A stretch of DNA of 64,000 nucleotides from Pseudomonas fluorescens (GCF_902497875.1 NZ_CABVHY010000008.1:62001-126000); one strand, 5' to 3'. Counted from the first letter of the stretch, positions 1 to 9,154 are shown. Made by a program: numbers and translations. The notes: generated by a model from the sequence alone, not told the origin.

Positions 1-260
1 TGAAGGCGCCAGTCGATATCACTTACCTGGCCGACACGGTGATTCTGTTGCGCTACTTCGAAGCGCTGGGCAAGGTCCGCCGGGCGATCTCGATCATCAA
101 GAAACGCACCGGCAGCCATGAGTCGACCATTCGCGAATACCGCATCAGCGCCCTTGGCCTGACCATCGGCGAGCCGCTGGACGCGTTCCAGGGAGTCCTG
201 CGCGGCGTTCCCACTTACCTGGGTGCGAGTAACCCACTACTCAAGGATGAGGGTCAGTGA
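1..260 (+). CDS. KaiC-like RecA-fold ATPase, C-terminal fragment
   Basis: Partial gene running in from the left edge; the open frame uses codons starting at base 3 and ends at the TGA at 258-260. The visible 85 residues include DITYLADTVILLRYFEA and VRRAISIIKKRTG, followed by a TIREYRI stretch and a GVLRGVP ending. This is the typical tail of bacterial KaiC/RAD55 domain proteins, where the arginines near IKKRTG line the inter-subunit ATP site. KaiC homologues outside cyanobacteria are generally treated as ATPases in stress or signalling. The next gene starts on a GTG that overlaps this stop (GTGA), so the ATPase and the kinase are translationally coupled. The Walker motifs lie outside the window, so one or two KaiC domains cannot be decided. 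Confidence 0.85.
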   Translation, partial: KAPVDITYLADTVILLRYFEALGKVRRAISIIKKRTGSHESTIREYRISALGLTIGEPLDAFQGVLRGVPTYLGASNPLLKDEGQ

Positions 261-1927
261 CCGATCTCGAACCCGCTTGTGCGCGCGCAATTATTCTCGC
301 GCCTCTGGGGCGTGACAGCCAGCTCGCGCTGTCGCTGCTCGACCAAGCCGGTTTCAGTGGCATCGCAGCCCGGGATTTGAGTGGCTTATGTGCCGAGCTG
401 GAACAAGGCGCCGGTTTGTTGATCATCGCCGCCGAAGCCCTGCTCGGCGTGGATCTCGGGCCCTTGATCAACTACCTGGAACAACAGCCGGCCTGGTCGG
501 ACTTGCCTATCGTGCTGTTGACTCATCATGGTGGCCCGGAGCAGAACCCATCCTCAAGCCTCGGGGCCCAATTAGGCAACGTCACCTTTCTCGAGCGACC
601 TTTTCACCCGGTAACGCTGATCAGCCTGGTGACGACTGCCCTTCGCGGTCGATGTCGGCAATATGAAGCCAGGGACCGGTTGATCGACCTCAGTGATAGC
701 GAGCAACGCCTGCAGAACACCCTGGAGACCCTCGAACAGCAAGTCGAGGAGCGTACCGCGCAGTTACGCCACAACGAGGAAGCCTTGCGTCAGTCGCAGA
801 AGATGGAAGCGGTCGGGCAACTCACTGGCGGCATCGCTCACGACTTCAACAACATGCTGACCGGGATTATCGGCAGCCTGGAACTCCTGCGCAGGCGCCT
901 GGCCCGTGGTCGTACCGAGGATCTGGACAGCCTGATCGATCTCGGCGTGACCTCGGCCAACCGCGCCGCCGGCCTGACCCATCGATTGCTGGCGTTTTCC
1001 CGTCGCCAATCGCTGGACTCCAAGCCGGTACAGATGAACTCGCTGGTCATCGCCATGGCCGAACTGCTGCAGCGCAGTCTCAACGAGAGCATCCACCTGG
1101 ACATGCAATTGGGTGAGCAACTGTGGGTGGCCGAAGCCGACCCCAACCAACTGGAAAGTGCCCTGCTCAACCTGGCGCTCAATGCCCGCGATGCGATGCC
1201 CGACGGCGGCAAACTGGTGGTGGAAACCTTCAACCAGCGCCTGGACGCCAGCTTCACAGAAGCTCAGAGCAACCTTGAACCGGGCGACTATGTGGTGTTG
1301 AGCGTCAGGGATTCCGGCTGCGGTATGCCGGAACACATCATCAACCGTGCCTTCGATCCGTTTTTCACTACCAAGCCAATCGGCCAGGGTACCGGGCTGG
1401 GCCTGTCGATGATCTATGGCTTCAGCAAACAATCCCACGGTCATGTGACGATTCACAGCGCGGTCGGCAAGGGCACCACGGTGAACCTGTACCTGCCGCG
1501 TTTTTGCGGCGACCTGGAACAAGCCCCATTGCCCGATCAACCCCAGGCGCCCACTGCCAGAAAGGGTGAAACAGTACTTATCGTCGAGGATGACCCGGCC
1601 GTGCGGGTACTGGTCAGCGAGGTATTGCGCGAGTTGGGGTATGATTTTGTCGAAGCGGGTGACGCCAGCAGCGCGATGCCGATACTCGACTCCGGCCAGC
1701 GTATCGACCTGTTGATCAGCGATGTCGGCTTACCAGGGATGAACGGCAGGCAACTGGCGGAAATCGGCCGGCAGTTCCGGCCGGGGCTCAAAGTGCTGTT
1801 TATCACCGGCTACGCCGAACACGCGGCAGTGCGCGGTGGTTTCCTCGATCCAGGCATGCAGATGATCACCAAACCCTTTACCTTAGACCTGTTGACGGCG
1901 AAAGTCCGGGAGATGATCAGTACCTGA
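257..1927 (+). CDS. Hybrid sensor histidine kinase / response regulator
   Basis: A 556-residue protein starting at a GTG overlapping the KaiC-like stop. Residues about 1-130 look like a degenerate receiver (ends FLERPFHPVTLISLV) with no clear phospho-acceptor Asp. A coiled coil follows (about 150-185, LEQQVEERTAQLR). The H-box GGIAHDFNN has the phosphorylatable His at 195, then an ATPase domain with N box (NLALNARDAM) and G boxes (GQGTGLGLSM). A true receiver at about 435-556 has DVGLPGMNG, Asp489 and TKPF. No membrane segment is visible, so it is probably cytoplasmic and may take its input from the coupled KaiC-like ATPase. It converges on the response regulator that ends at 1991, with no clear terminator between them. 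Confidence 0.93.
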   Translation: MTDLEPACARAIILAPLGRDSQLALSLLDQAGFSGIAARDLSGLCAELEQGAGLLIIAAEALLGVDLGPLINYLEQQPAWSDLPIVLLTHHGGPEQNPSSSLGAQLGNVTFLERPFHPVTLISLVTTALRGRCRQYEARDRLIDLSDSEQRLQNTLETLEQQVEERTAQLRHNEEALRQSQKMEAVGQLTGGIAHDFNNMLTGIIGSLELLRRRLARGRTEDLDSLIDLGVTSANRAAGLTHRLLAFSRRQSLDSKPVQMNSLVIAMAELLQRSLNESIHLDMQLGEQLWVAEADPNQLESALLNLALNARDAMPDGGKLVVETFNQRLDASFTEAQSNLEPGDYVVLSVRDSGCGMPEHIINRAFDPFFTTKPIGQGTGLGLSMIYGFSKQSHGHVTIHSAVGKGTTVNLYLPRFCGDLEQAPLPDQPQAPTARKGETVLIVEDDPAVRVLVSEVLRELGYDFVEAGDASSAMPILDSGQRIDLLISDVGLPGMNGRQLAEIGRQFRPGLKVLFITGYAEHAAVRGGFLDPGMQMITKPFTLDLLTAKVREMIST

Positions 1928-1990
1928 GTCGAAACGCCTATCTCGTATGAGGCTTCGGCAGCGGCAACGTAGGCAGTACCCGTTCGAGCC

Positions 1991-2368
1991 TTACGCCAGC
2001 ATTTCCTGTATTTTCTCTTGCAACTTATTCAGGTCGAAGGGTTTTTCCAGAATCGGCGCCGTCAGGGTGATGGGGCTGCCAGACTCGCGGATTTCCGCCG
2101 CATAACCGCTGATGAAGATGACTTTCAAGTCCGGGCGCAGCTTGACCGCGGGCTCGGCAATCATCACCCCGGTGATGCCACCGGGCAGACGGTAGTCGGT
2201 GATCATCATGTCCAGATGCGGTTTGCTGGCCAGAATCTCGAAGGCCTGCTCGCCGTTTTCGGCTTGCAATACCCGATAGCCCAGGCCTGAAAGGTAGTCG
2301 GCAAGCAGCATCAGGATTACCGGTTCATCTTCAACGATCAAAACGACGTCTTGTGCATCTTCACTCAT
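1991..2368 (-). CDS. Single-domain response regulator
   Basis: 125 residues forming one receiver domain: acidic pair in LIVEDEP, phospho-acceptor in MMITDYRLPGG, a Ser/Gly in FISGYA, and the conserved Lys in LEKPFDL. No output domain, so it acts as a CheY-like phosphate carrier or allosteric partner. The LPGG motif with the extra Gly is the subtype that often goes with large hybrid kinases. It is the last gene of the minus-strand unit, 78 bp after the receiver-kinase, with AAGG upstream of its ATG. Its probable donors are the kinases encoded just upstream. Confidence 0.92.
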   Translation of the reverse strand: MSEDAQDVVLIVEDEPVILMLLADYLSGLGYRVLQAENGEQAFEILASKPHLDMMITDYRLPGGITGVMIAEPAVKLRPDLKVIFISGYAAEIRESGSPITLTAPILEKPFDLNKLQEKIQEMLA

Positions 2369-2446
2369 GGGAAGCCTTTGTTCGGTCAGTAGCTGCCTGA
2401 TACGACCATAGGGTCAGGCAGAGGTTGCGTTCCGTGCAGCGGTTTT

Positions 2447-3628
2447 CTACAACGGCAGACAAACGCGAAATAGCGAGCCTTGGTTAATCTTGCTCTCAAC
2501 AGTGATGGAACCACCATGGGCAGCGACAATTTGCTCGGAAATAAACAGTCCGAGGCCCAGTCCGGCGACTACGGTTTTCGCCGACACCCGCTCGAACTGC
2601 TGAAAAATCCGTTGCTGATTCTCTTCGCTGATACCAATGCCATGGTCACGCACGTCGACCCGTGCCTGGCCGTCTTCGGTATACACCCGTACGTCGATGC
2701 AACCCTTGGCGCCGTAGCGCAGGGCATTGGTCAGCAGATTGGACACCACCTGTTCGATGCGAAATTCGTCCCAGCTGCCAACGACCGGTTGCTCCGCGAG
2801 GAAACTCACCGAGGACTCGGCCGCATCGACCTGTGGCGCGAAGTTTTGCAGCAGGTTGCTCACCAATTGCGTCAGATCGAAACGGCTGGGGCGAATCGAC
2901 AACTTGCCGGTGCGAATCCGCGAGACATCGAGCATGTCTTCGATCAGCCGGATCAGGCTTTTGATCTGGCGCTCGTCGCGATCGACCATTGCATGCATCT
3001 TGTCCAGGGTGAAGGCCGCAGCGTTGTCCCGGGCCAGGTGCATTTTGCGCAACTGGGTTTCCAGAATCAGCCCGTTCAGCGGCGTACGCACTTCATGGGC
3101 GACGATCGACATAAAGTCGTCGCGCATGCGCACCGCCTGTTCGAGTTCGTTTTGCGTGGCCTGCAATTGCTGGAGCAAGGCTTCCTGCTCGCGACGGCTC
3201 TGCTCGAGAGCTTCGACCTGCTGCTTCATGGCCTTGCTTTGCCGATACAGTTCGACAAACACATTGACCTTGCTTTTCACCGCATGGATATCCAGCGGCT
3301 TGTGCAAGAAGTCCACGGCCCCGCTTTCATAGCCCTTGAACGCGTAGTTCAGGTCCCGGCCGGCGGCGCTGACGAACACAATCGGAATGTTTTTGGTTTT
3401 TTCGGTGCCACGCATCAACTCGGCCAGTTCGAAACCGTTCATGCCCGGCATCTGCACGTCGAGAATCGCCAGGGCGAATTCGTGTTGCAGCAGTAACGAC
3501 AGGGCTTCATCGGCGGACAAGGCTTTGTACACTATGCGGTCTTCACGCTTGATCAGCGCTTCAAGGGCCAGCAGGTTCTCCGGCAAATCGTCGACGATCA
3601 GCAGTTTGGCCGGGATATTAATTAGCAT
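2447..3628 (-). CDS. Receiver-histidine kinase (response regulator fused to kinase)
   Basis: 393 residues. N-terminal receiver at about 8-125 (KLLIVDDLPENL, Asp57 in ILDVQMPGMNG, Lys in LHKPLDI), a coiled coil at about 135-165, H-box IVAHEVRTPLN with His178, then the ATPase domain (NLLTNALRYG, VRDHGIGI, AGLGLGLFISEQI). There is no sensor or membrane segment, so it is driven by phosphotransfer to its receiver, presumably from the large hybrid kinase of the same operon. Its ATG overlaps the end of cheB by 7 bp. Receiver-first kinases of this layout are common partners of CheB/CheR pairs in Pseudomonas signalling clusters. Confidence 0.92.
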   Translation of the reverse strand: MLINIPAKLLIVDDLPENLLALEALIKREDRIVYKALSADEALSLLLQHEFALAILDVQMPGMNGFELAELMRGTEKTKNIPIVFVSAAGRDLNYAFKGYESGAVDFLHKPLDIHAVKSKVNVFVELYRQSKAMKQQVEALEQSRREQEALLQQLQATQNELEQAVRMRDDFMSIVAHEVRTPLNGLILETQLRKMHLARDNAAAFTLDKMHAMVDRDERQIKSLIRLIEDMLDVSRIRTGKLSIRPSRFDLTQLVSNLLQNFAPQVDAAESSVSFLAEQPVVGSWDEFRIEQVVSNLLTNALRYGAKGCIDVRVYTEDGQARVDVRDHGIGISEENQQRIFQQFERVSAKTVVAGLGLGLFISEQIVAAHGGSITVESKINQGSLFRVCLPL

Positions 3629-4227
3629 GCGATTCGTTCCAGCTCGACAAGCAAACGGCTGATGCCGCGCAAAGGGAGAATGTGATCCGGTTGGTGCAGC
3701 GCCAGGGCCGCATCGGGCATGGTCGACATATGGGCCTCGTGCGGGTCCTGGACTATGGTCAAGCCACCACGGCGCTTGACCTGCGCCAGGCCAAGTGCAC
3801 CGTCCTGATTGGCGCCGGTCAACAGCACGGCGGCCAGACCCGGACCATAAGCGTCGGCGGCGGACTCGAACAGATAATCGATGGCCGGGCGTGAATGATG
3901 AACCCGGTCTTCCAGGCTCAAGGACAGGCTACGGTCCTGCTCCACTGACAGGTGATAGCCGGGTGCCGCGAAATACAGGGTTCCGGGTTCGATGACAGCC
4001 TTGTCGCGGGCCTCGATGACCGGTATCGACACTCGCCGGGCAAAGACTTCCGCCAACTGGCTGCGATGCTCATCGGGCAAATGCAGAACGACAATGATCG
4101 GCAAGCTGAAACCCTGGCCCAAGGCGCTGAAAATGCTCAGCAAGGCCTCGACTCCGCCGGCCGAGGCGCCGACAACGATGGCCTCGACCCGAGGCAGTCC
4201 GGTTTGCTTGGCGAGGCCAGTGTTCAT
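3622..4227 (-). CDS. cheB: CheB-type protein-glutamate methylesterase, no receiver domain
   Basis: 201 residues containing only the CheB catalytic domain. The triad signatures are visible: Ser in VGASAGGVEAL, His in VLHLPDEH and Asp in LLTGANQDGALG. Canonical CheB (about 350 residues) has an N-terminal receiver that inhibits the esterase; it is absent here, so activity would not be gated by intramolecular phosphorylation. Overlaps cheR by 4 bp (ATGA) and the receiver-kinase by 7 bp. No CheA, CheW or methyl-accepting protein is encoded beside it, so the substrate may be a neighbouring kinase or a distant receptor. Confidence 0.9.
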   Translation of the reverse strand: MNTGLAKQTGLPRVEAIVVGASAGGVEALLSIFSALGQGFSLPIIVVLHLPDEHRSQLAEVFARRVSIPVIEARDKAVIEPGTLYFAAPGYHLSVEQDRSLSLSLEDRVHHSRPAIDYLFESAADAYGPGLAAVLLTGANQDGALGLAQVKRRGGLTIVQDPHEAHMSTMPDAALALHQPDHILPLRGISRLLVELERIAC

Positions 4228-5039
4228 AATTTGCGATAGATCCGTTCTTGTTTGACCAACGGCTCGAACTGCTTGCCAAAGCTGGAAAAATCCAGGGTTT
4301 CCTTGCTGCCCAGTACCAGGAAGCCCCGATGGCAGAGCGATTCGTGAAACAAGCCAAAGGCACGATCCTGAAGTTTTTTATTGAAGTAAATCAAAACGTT
4401 ACGACATGAAATTAATTGAGTTTCTGAGAATACGCTATCAGTCGCCAGACTGTGATCGGCGAAGGTCACATTGTCGCGCAAAGTCTTGTCGAAAATCGCA
4501 TAGTCATACGCTGCTGTGTAGTAGTCGGCGAACGAACAGCGGCCACCGGCTTGCTGATAGTTATGGGTGTAGGCGCGAATATTCTCCAGCGAGAAGATGC
4601 CCTGCTTGGCCTTTTCCAGCGAGTGCGGGTTGATGTCGGTCGCATAGATGATGGTCCGTTCCAGCAGCCCCTCTTCGCGCAACAGAATGGCCATGGAGTA
4701 GACCTCTTCGCCGGTGCTGCAACCGGCGATCCAGATCTTGATCGAGGGATAAGTCTTGAGCAGTGGCACCACTTCCTGACGAATCGCCAGGAAATGCGAG
4801 GGGTCGCGAAACATCTCGCTGACCGGGATGGTCAGCAGTTGCAGTAACTGCATGAACGCCGTCGGGTCATGCAGTACCCGCTCCTGCAGCGCGGATATGG
4901 TCTTGCACTCGAACTGGTGCAGCGCATGCTTGACCCGGCGCTTGATCGAAGCGCCGGAGTAATCGCGAAAATCGTAGCTGTACTTGAGGTAGATCGCTTC
5001 GATCAGCAACCGCAGTTCGATCTCGGTATTTTGCTCCAC
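4224..5039 (-). CDS. cheR: CheR-type SAM-dependent protein methyltransferase
   Basis: 271 residues from the preferred GTG at 5037-5039, which overlaps the stop of the upstream kinase (TAGTG) and has GGAA nine bases before it; an earlier in-frame GTG at 5066 has no ribosome site. The N-terminal helical CheR domain carries the conserved basic patch SIKRRVKHAL. The SAM site is IWIAGCSTGEEVYS and the family signature is ISCRNVLIYFN. Canonical CheR is about 280 residues, so this is a complete stand-alone enzyme. It makes glutamyl methyl esters that the adjacent CheB could remove. The pair with hybrid kinases but without receptors suggests adaptation-like control of a kinase pathway. Confidence 0.9.
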   Translation of the reverse strand: MEQNTEIELRLLIEAIYLKYSYDFRDYSGASIKRRVKHALHQFECKTISALQERVLHDPTAFMQLLQLLTIPVSEMFRDPSHFLAIRQEVVPLLKTYPSIKIWIAGCSTGEEVYSMAILLREEGLLERTIIYATDINPHSLEKAKQGIFSLENIRAYTHNYQQAGGRCSFADYYTAAYDYAIFDKTLRDNVTFADHSLATDSVFSETQLISCRNVLIYFNKKLQDRAFGLFHESLCHRGFLVLGSKETLDFSSFGKQFEPLVKQERIYRKL

Positions 5040-8000
5040 TAGATTCGTTCCATCTTTGGCAGCCACACTCGAATGAGCGAGAACAACCGATCCAGGTCGA
5101 TGGGCTTGGCCAGGTAATCGTTGGAGCCGGCCGAAAGGCAGCGCTCCTGATCGTCCTTCATGGCCTTGGCCGTCACCGCGATGATCGGCAGCTTGCGCCA
5201 GCGCGGATCCTTGCGAATCTCGATGGTGGCTTCGAAGCCATCCATCTCCGGCATCATCACGTCCATCAGCACCAGGTCGATGTCGTCGACTTCATTGAGT
5301 CTCTCGATCGCCTCGCGGCCGTTACGACCGATCACCACGATTGCGCCTTTTTGCTCAAGGGCACTGGTGAGGGCAAAGATATTGCGTACATCGTCGTCCA
5401 CCAGCAGCACCTTGCGCCCCTCGAAGACCCGGTCGCGGCTGCGGGCGGTCCTGAGCATTGTCTGCCGTTCATGGGACAACCGGGACTCGACTTTGTGCAG
5501 GAACAGCGTCACTTCATCGAGCAGGCGCTCAGGCGAGCGAGCGCCTTTGATGATGATCGAGCGCGAATACTTGCGCAGCTCGGCCTCTTCATCACGGGTC
5601 AGGTTACGCCCGGTGTAGACGATCACTGGCGGGAACGAACAGATGTCTTCGGTGGACATGCGCTTGAGCAAGTCATTGCCGAGCATGTCCGGTAGCTTCA
5701 GGTCGATGATCATGCAGTCGTAGATGTTGCCGCGCAGCAGGTCCAGCGCTTCCTGGGCCAGGCCAACCGCGGTGATCTCGATGTCGTCATCGCCGATCAG
5801 CCGGGCAATGCTGTCGCGTTGCACATCATCGTCTTCGACCAGCAGCACCCGCTTGACCTTCTGGGTCAACTTGGCCTCCAGGCGGGCGAACACGTCCTTG
5901 AGCTCTTCGCGGGTGGTGGGTTTGACCGCGTAACCGATCGCCCCCATGTGCATCGCGGCTTCGACACGGTCCTCGACAGAAATCACATGCACCGGGATAT
6001 GCCGGGTCTCGGCATGCTCCTTGAGACGTTGCAGCACCGTCAGGCCAGAGTGGTCCGGCAGGCGCATGTCGAGCAGGATCGCGTCCGGGATGAACCGGGT
6101 GGCGAGGCTGTAGCCTTCGTCGGCACCGTGGGCCACCAGGCAGTGATAACCGAGCTCGTGGGCCAGATCGAACAGAATGCGGGCGAAGTTCGGTTCATCT
6201 TCCACCACCAGGATGCAGCGAGTGGCAAACGGACCCTTGTCGCGGTCATCGGCAAACCGTGGAATCCGGACTTCGCTGATCACCGGCAAAGGGGCAGCCG
6301 TGCTAGCGGCGGGAGCGGCAGTGAACGCTATGGCCTGCCGGGGCTCGCTTGGCTGTTCGGCCGGTTCGAGGTACTGCTCTGGCAGCACCAGGGCAAACAT
6401 ACTGCCCTGCCCTGGCTCACTGTAGACACTGATTGAGCCACCGAGCAGCGCCGCCAGATCGCGGGAAATCGACAGGCCCAGCCCGGTGCCACCGTAACGA
6501 CGGTTGATGGTGCCGTCGGCCTGGCGGAAGGCTTCGAAGATACTTTGTTGCTGCTCCGAGGGGATACCGATTCCCGAGTCGCGCACGCTGAAGGCAATGC
6601 CCTCGCCCGGCTGGCGAGAGACCGTCAGGCTGATGTTGCCTTTTTCGGTGAATTTCAGCGCGTTGGACAGCAGGTTCTTGAGGATCTGCTCCAGTCGTTG
6701 GCGGTCGGTGAAAATCATCGGTGGAGCGCCGCTCTGCAATTCGACCGCGAGCTCCAGATGCTTGTCCGCGGCCAAGGGCTGGAACATCCCCCGCAAACCT
6801 TCCACCAGACGCGCCACATTAGTGTTTTCCGGGCGCACTTCCAGCTTGCCGGCTTCGACCTTGGAGATATCGAGAATGTCGTTGATCAGGTTGAGCAAAT
6901 CGTTGCCGGCCGAGTAGATCGATTCGGCGAACTTGACCTGCTCGGCACTGAGGTTTTGCTGAGGGTTTTCCGCGAGCAACTTGGCCAGGATCAACGAACT
7001 GTTCAGCGGCGTGCGCAGCTCATGGGACATGTTGGCGAGAAATTCGGATTTGTATTTGCTTGAGCGTTGCAGTTCCAGCGCGCGCTCCTCCAGCAGTAAC
7101 TGGGCTTCACTCAACTCACCATTCTTGCGACCCACGGCGTCGCGCTGTTCAGCCAGCGCCAGGGCCTGCTCGGCCAACTGTTCGTTGGTCTGCTCCAGCT
7201 CGACCTGTTGGGTCTCCAGATGGGCCTGGGACTCCTTGAGAATCCGCGACTGCTCTTCAAGCTCTTCGTTGGCGGTCTTGAGCTCTTCCTGCTGCACTTG
7301 CAGTTCTTCATTGAGTTGCTGAGTCTGGGCCAGCACTTCCTGCAGGCGCTGGCGATAGCGGGCGGCTTCGATCGAGGTGCCGATATTGTCGGCAATCAAC
7401 TCGAGCAATTCGATATCGCGATCGGTCAACGCGCGCAGGAAACCCAGTTCAATGACACCATTGACCTGCTCATCATTATTGGTCGGCACCACCAGCACAC
7501 AGCGCGGCGCCCCGTCACCCAGCGCGGAGCTGACTTTGAAGTAGTCGCCTGGGACGTCGTCCAGGCGCAGAATGCGGTTTTGCTGGACCGCCTGGCCGAC
7601 AATGCCTTCGCCGCTGAAAATCGTCCTGGCACGCTCTTCCTGTTCATGGGAGAAACCGTAGGAGGCAATGCGTTTGAGACCGCCCTGTTCGTCGCGGACA
7701 TACATGGCGGCGACAACGCTGCCTATGTATTGCGCGCAAAACTGCAGGATATTACGCCCGAGCACGTTCAGCGTGAGTTGGCCAAGTACCTGTTCGGCCA
7801 GTTCGGTCTGACCATTGCGTAGCCAGGCTTGCTGTACGAGGCGCTCCGCACTCTTGCGTTGCGACTCGAGGTTATCTCTGTAACTAATTGAAAGATTTAC
7901 CAAGTCTCTGCGACCTATATAGGCCAGCACCCCGCTGAGGCCGAGCACGAACAGCAAGTAGAGGCTGATAGTCACCACCGTGGTGCGGCTGACTTCCTCA

Positions 8001-8530
8001 TTGCGGTTGACCCGCATTTGCCGCTCCAGAGCAACGAACTCGTCATATTCCTTGCGCGTCTCGTCCGTCAGACGCTTACCCCTGCCCGCTTGCACGATTC
8101 CGCGGAAATCTCCGTTTTGTCGACGCAGGTCAATCATCATCTGCGCATAGGCGTTCCATTCATTCTGCAAGGCCTCCAGACGCTGGAGCCGTTCGACCTG
8201 TTGTGGGTTATCCGCAACCAGTTGCTGCAGGCTGCGCAGTTCGCTGATGATCCGCGGCTTGGCCACTTCATAAGGGTCAAGGAAGTGCTCGTCGCCGGTG
8301 ATCAGAAAACCGCGCATTCCGGTTTCCAGATCGACGGTCAGCTTCGCCGCTTCATTGGCGTTATTGATCACCCGGTCGGTGTGCTCGACCCACTGGATCA
8401 CCGACAGCAAATACGTGATCAACGAGACAAAAAAAACCGCGCTGAGTACGCCGACACCCAACGGCAGACTGACGTTGCGGCTCAGGAGCTTGCGAAAACT
8501 CAGCTCGTCAACCGAAGACGGAGGGGTCAT
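5039..8530 (-). CDS. Large hybrid histidine kinase: CHASE3-GAF-HisKA-HATPase with three receivers
   Basis: 1163 residues from the ATG at 8528-8530 (AAGG site six bases upstream; a longer frame to 8575 lacks one). Two membrane segments (about 20-45 and 190-215) bracket a periplasmic CHASE3-like domain containing DLETGMRGFLITG. Then come a short coil, a GAF domain (about 250-395), a long coiled coil (about 400-490), H-box NMSHELRTPLN with His503, and the ATPase domain (NLLSNALKFT, GTGLGLSIS). Three receivers follow: LLDMRLPDHSG, MIIDLKLPDMLG and LMDVMMPEMDG. This is the head gene of the minus operon and its only membrane sensor. CHASE3 kinases with GAF and several receivers recur in Pseudomonas CheB/CheR clusters; the ligand is unknown. 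Confidence 0.93.
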   Translation of the reverse strand: MTPPSSVDELSFRKLLSRNVSLPLGVGVLSAVFFVSLITYLLSVIQWVEHTDRVINNANEAAKLTVDLETGMRGFLITGDEHFLDPYEVAKPRIISELRSLQQLVADNPQQVERLQRLEALQNEWNAYAQMMIDLRRQNGDFRGIVQAGRGKRLTDETRKEYDEFVALERQMRVNRNEEVSRTTVVTISLYLLFVLGLSGVLAYIGRRDLVNLSISYRDNLESQRKSAERLVQQAWLRNGQTELAEQVLGQLTLNVLGRNILQFCAQYIGSVVAAMYVRDEQGGLKRIASYGFSHEQEERARTIFSGEGIVGQAVQQNRILRLDDVPGDYFKVSSALGDGAPRCVLVVPTNNDEQVNGVIELGFLRALTDRDIELLELIADNIGTSIEAARYRQRLQEVLAQTQQLNEELQVQQEELKTANEELEEQSRILKESQAHLETQQVELEQTNEQLAEQALALAEQRDAVGRKNGELSEAQLLLEERALELQRSSKYKSEFLANMSHELRTPLNSSLILAKLLAENPQQNLSAEQVKFAESIYSAGNDLLNLINDILDISKVEAGKLEVRPENTNVARLVEGLRGMFQPLAADKHLELAVELQSGAPPMIFTDRQRLEQILKNLLSNALKFTEKGNISLTVSRQPGEGIAFSVRDSGIGIPSEQQQSIFEAFRQADGTINRRYGGTGLGLSISRDLAALLGGSISVYSEPGQGSMFALVLPEQYLEPAEQPSEPRQAIAFTAAPAASTAAPLPVISEVRIPRFADDRDKGPFATRCILVVEDEPNFARILFDLAHELGYHCLVAHGADEGYSLATRFIPDAILLDMRLPDHSGLTVLQRLKEHAETRHIPVHVISVEDRVEAAMHMGAIGYAVKPTTREELKDVFARLEAKLTQKVKRVLLVEDDDVQRDSIARLIGDDDIEITAVGLAQEALDLLRGNIYDCMIIDLKLPDMLGNDLLKRMSTEDICSFPPVIVYTGRNLTRDEEAELRKYSRSIIIKGARSPERLLDEVTLFLHKVESRLSHERQTMLRTARSRDRVFEGRKVLLVDDDVRNIFALTSALEQKGAIVVIGRNGREAIERLNEVDDIDLVLMDVMMPEMDGFEATIEIRKDPRWRKLPIIAVTAKAMKDDQERCLSAGSNDYLAKPIDLDRLFSLIRVWLPKMERI

Positions 8531-8739
8531 TTGAAGGCCTTGATAAAGGATTAACAACCACGGAGTTTGCCCCAAAGTCGGATGCGACAGCTATTTTTCT
8601 GACAGCTTAGCGTGCAATTTCCTACGTGGTATCTGCCCAGGGTCAGGAAAGACCGGTTATTCTGGCGGGCCATTGTACAGCTATGCTTTTTTGTACAGTT
8701 CCGGGAACTTGTCGGGATCCGCCACTTACTCATACAAAA

Positions 8740-8766
8740 AGGCCGGCTGTTTCACCGCCCGGCCTC
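8740..8766 (-). terminator. Terminator-like hairpin oriented on the minus strand
   Basis: AGGCCGG (8740-8746) pairs with CCGGCCT (8759-8765) around a 12-base loop. Read on minus, the stem is followed by TTTTTG, as in an intrinsic terminator. It sits between the divergent kinase (start 8530) and response regulator (start 8795), so it would stop antisense transcripts leaving the regulator gene before they enter the kinase operon. On plus there is a second, weaker T run at 8772-8780. Confidence 0.45.
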
Positions 8767-8794
8767 CGCGATTTCATTTTTCGAGAGCTCCCTC

Positions 8795-9154
8795 ATGTCC
8801 GTCAACGCCTCCACCATCCTTGTAGTCGAAGACGACAATATCGTGCGCATGCTGATCGTTGACGTGCTTGAAGAACTGGAGTTCAAGGTGCTTGAAGCCG
8901 ATGGCAGCGAAGCCGCCCTGAACCTTCTCGAGGACAGCGGACTGCACATCGACCTGTTGATGACCGACGTCGGACTGCCTGGCATGGACGGCAAAGCGCT
9001 GGCCACTCGCGCTCGCCAGCTGCGGCCTGCGTTACCGATACTGTTTGCCAGCGGCTATGCCGAAAGCATCGAAGTCCCTGCCGATATGGCGGTCATCGGC
9101 AAGCCCTTCTCTATCGATCAACTGCGCGACAAGGTGCGCGACATGCTGGCCTAG
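8795..9154 (+). CDS. Single-domain response regulator
   Basis: 119 residues from the ATG at 8795 (MSVNASTILVVEDD); the frame is open further upstream but crosses the hairpin and non-coding-like sequence. It is a lone receiver with VVEDDN, phospho-acceptor in LLMTDVGLPGMDG, FASGYA and the Lys in IGKPFSI. It is very similar in style to the C-terminal receiver of the kinase at 257-1927 (both have DVGLPGM and GYAE), so it may compete with or accept phosphate in that pathway. Divergent from the large kinase operon. Confidence 0.88.
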   Translation: MSVNASTILVVEDDNIVRMLIVDVLEELEFKVLEADGSEAALNLLEDSGLHIDLLMTDVGLPGMDGKALATRARQLRPALPILFASGYAESIEVPADMAVIGKPFSIDQLRDKVRDMLA

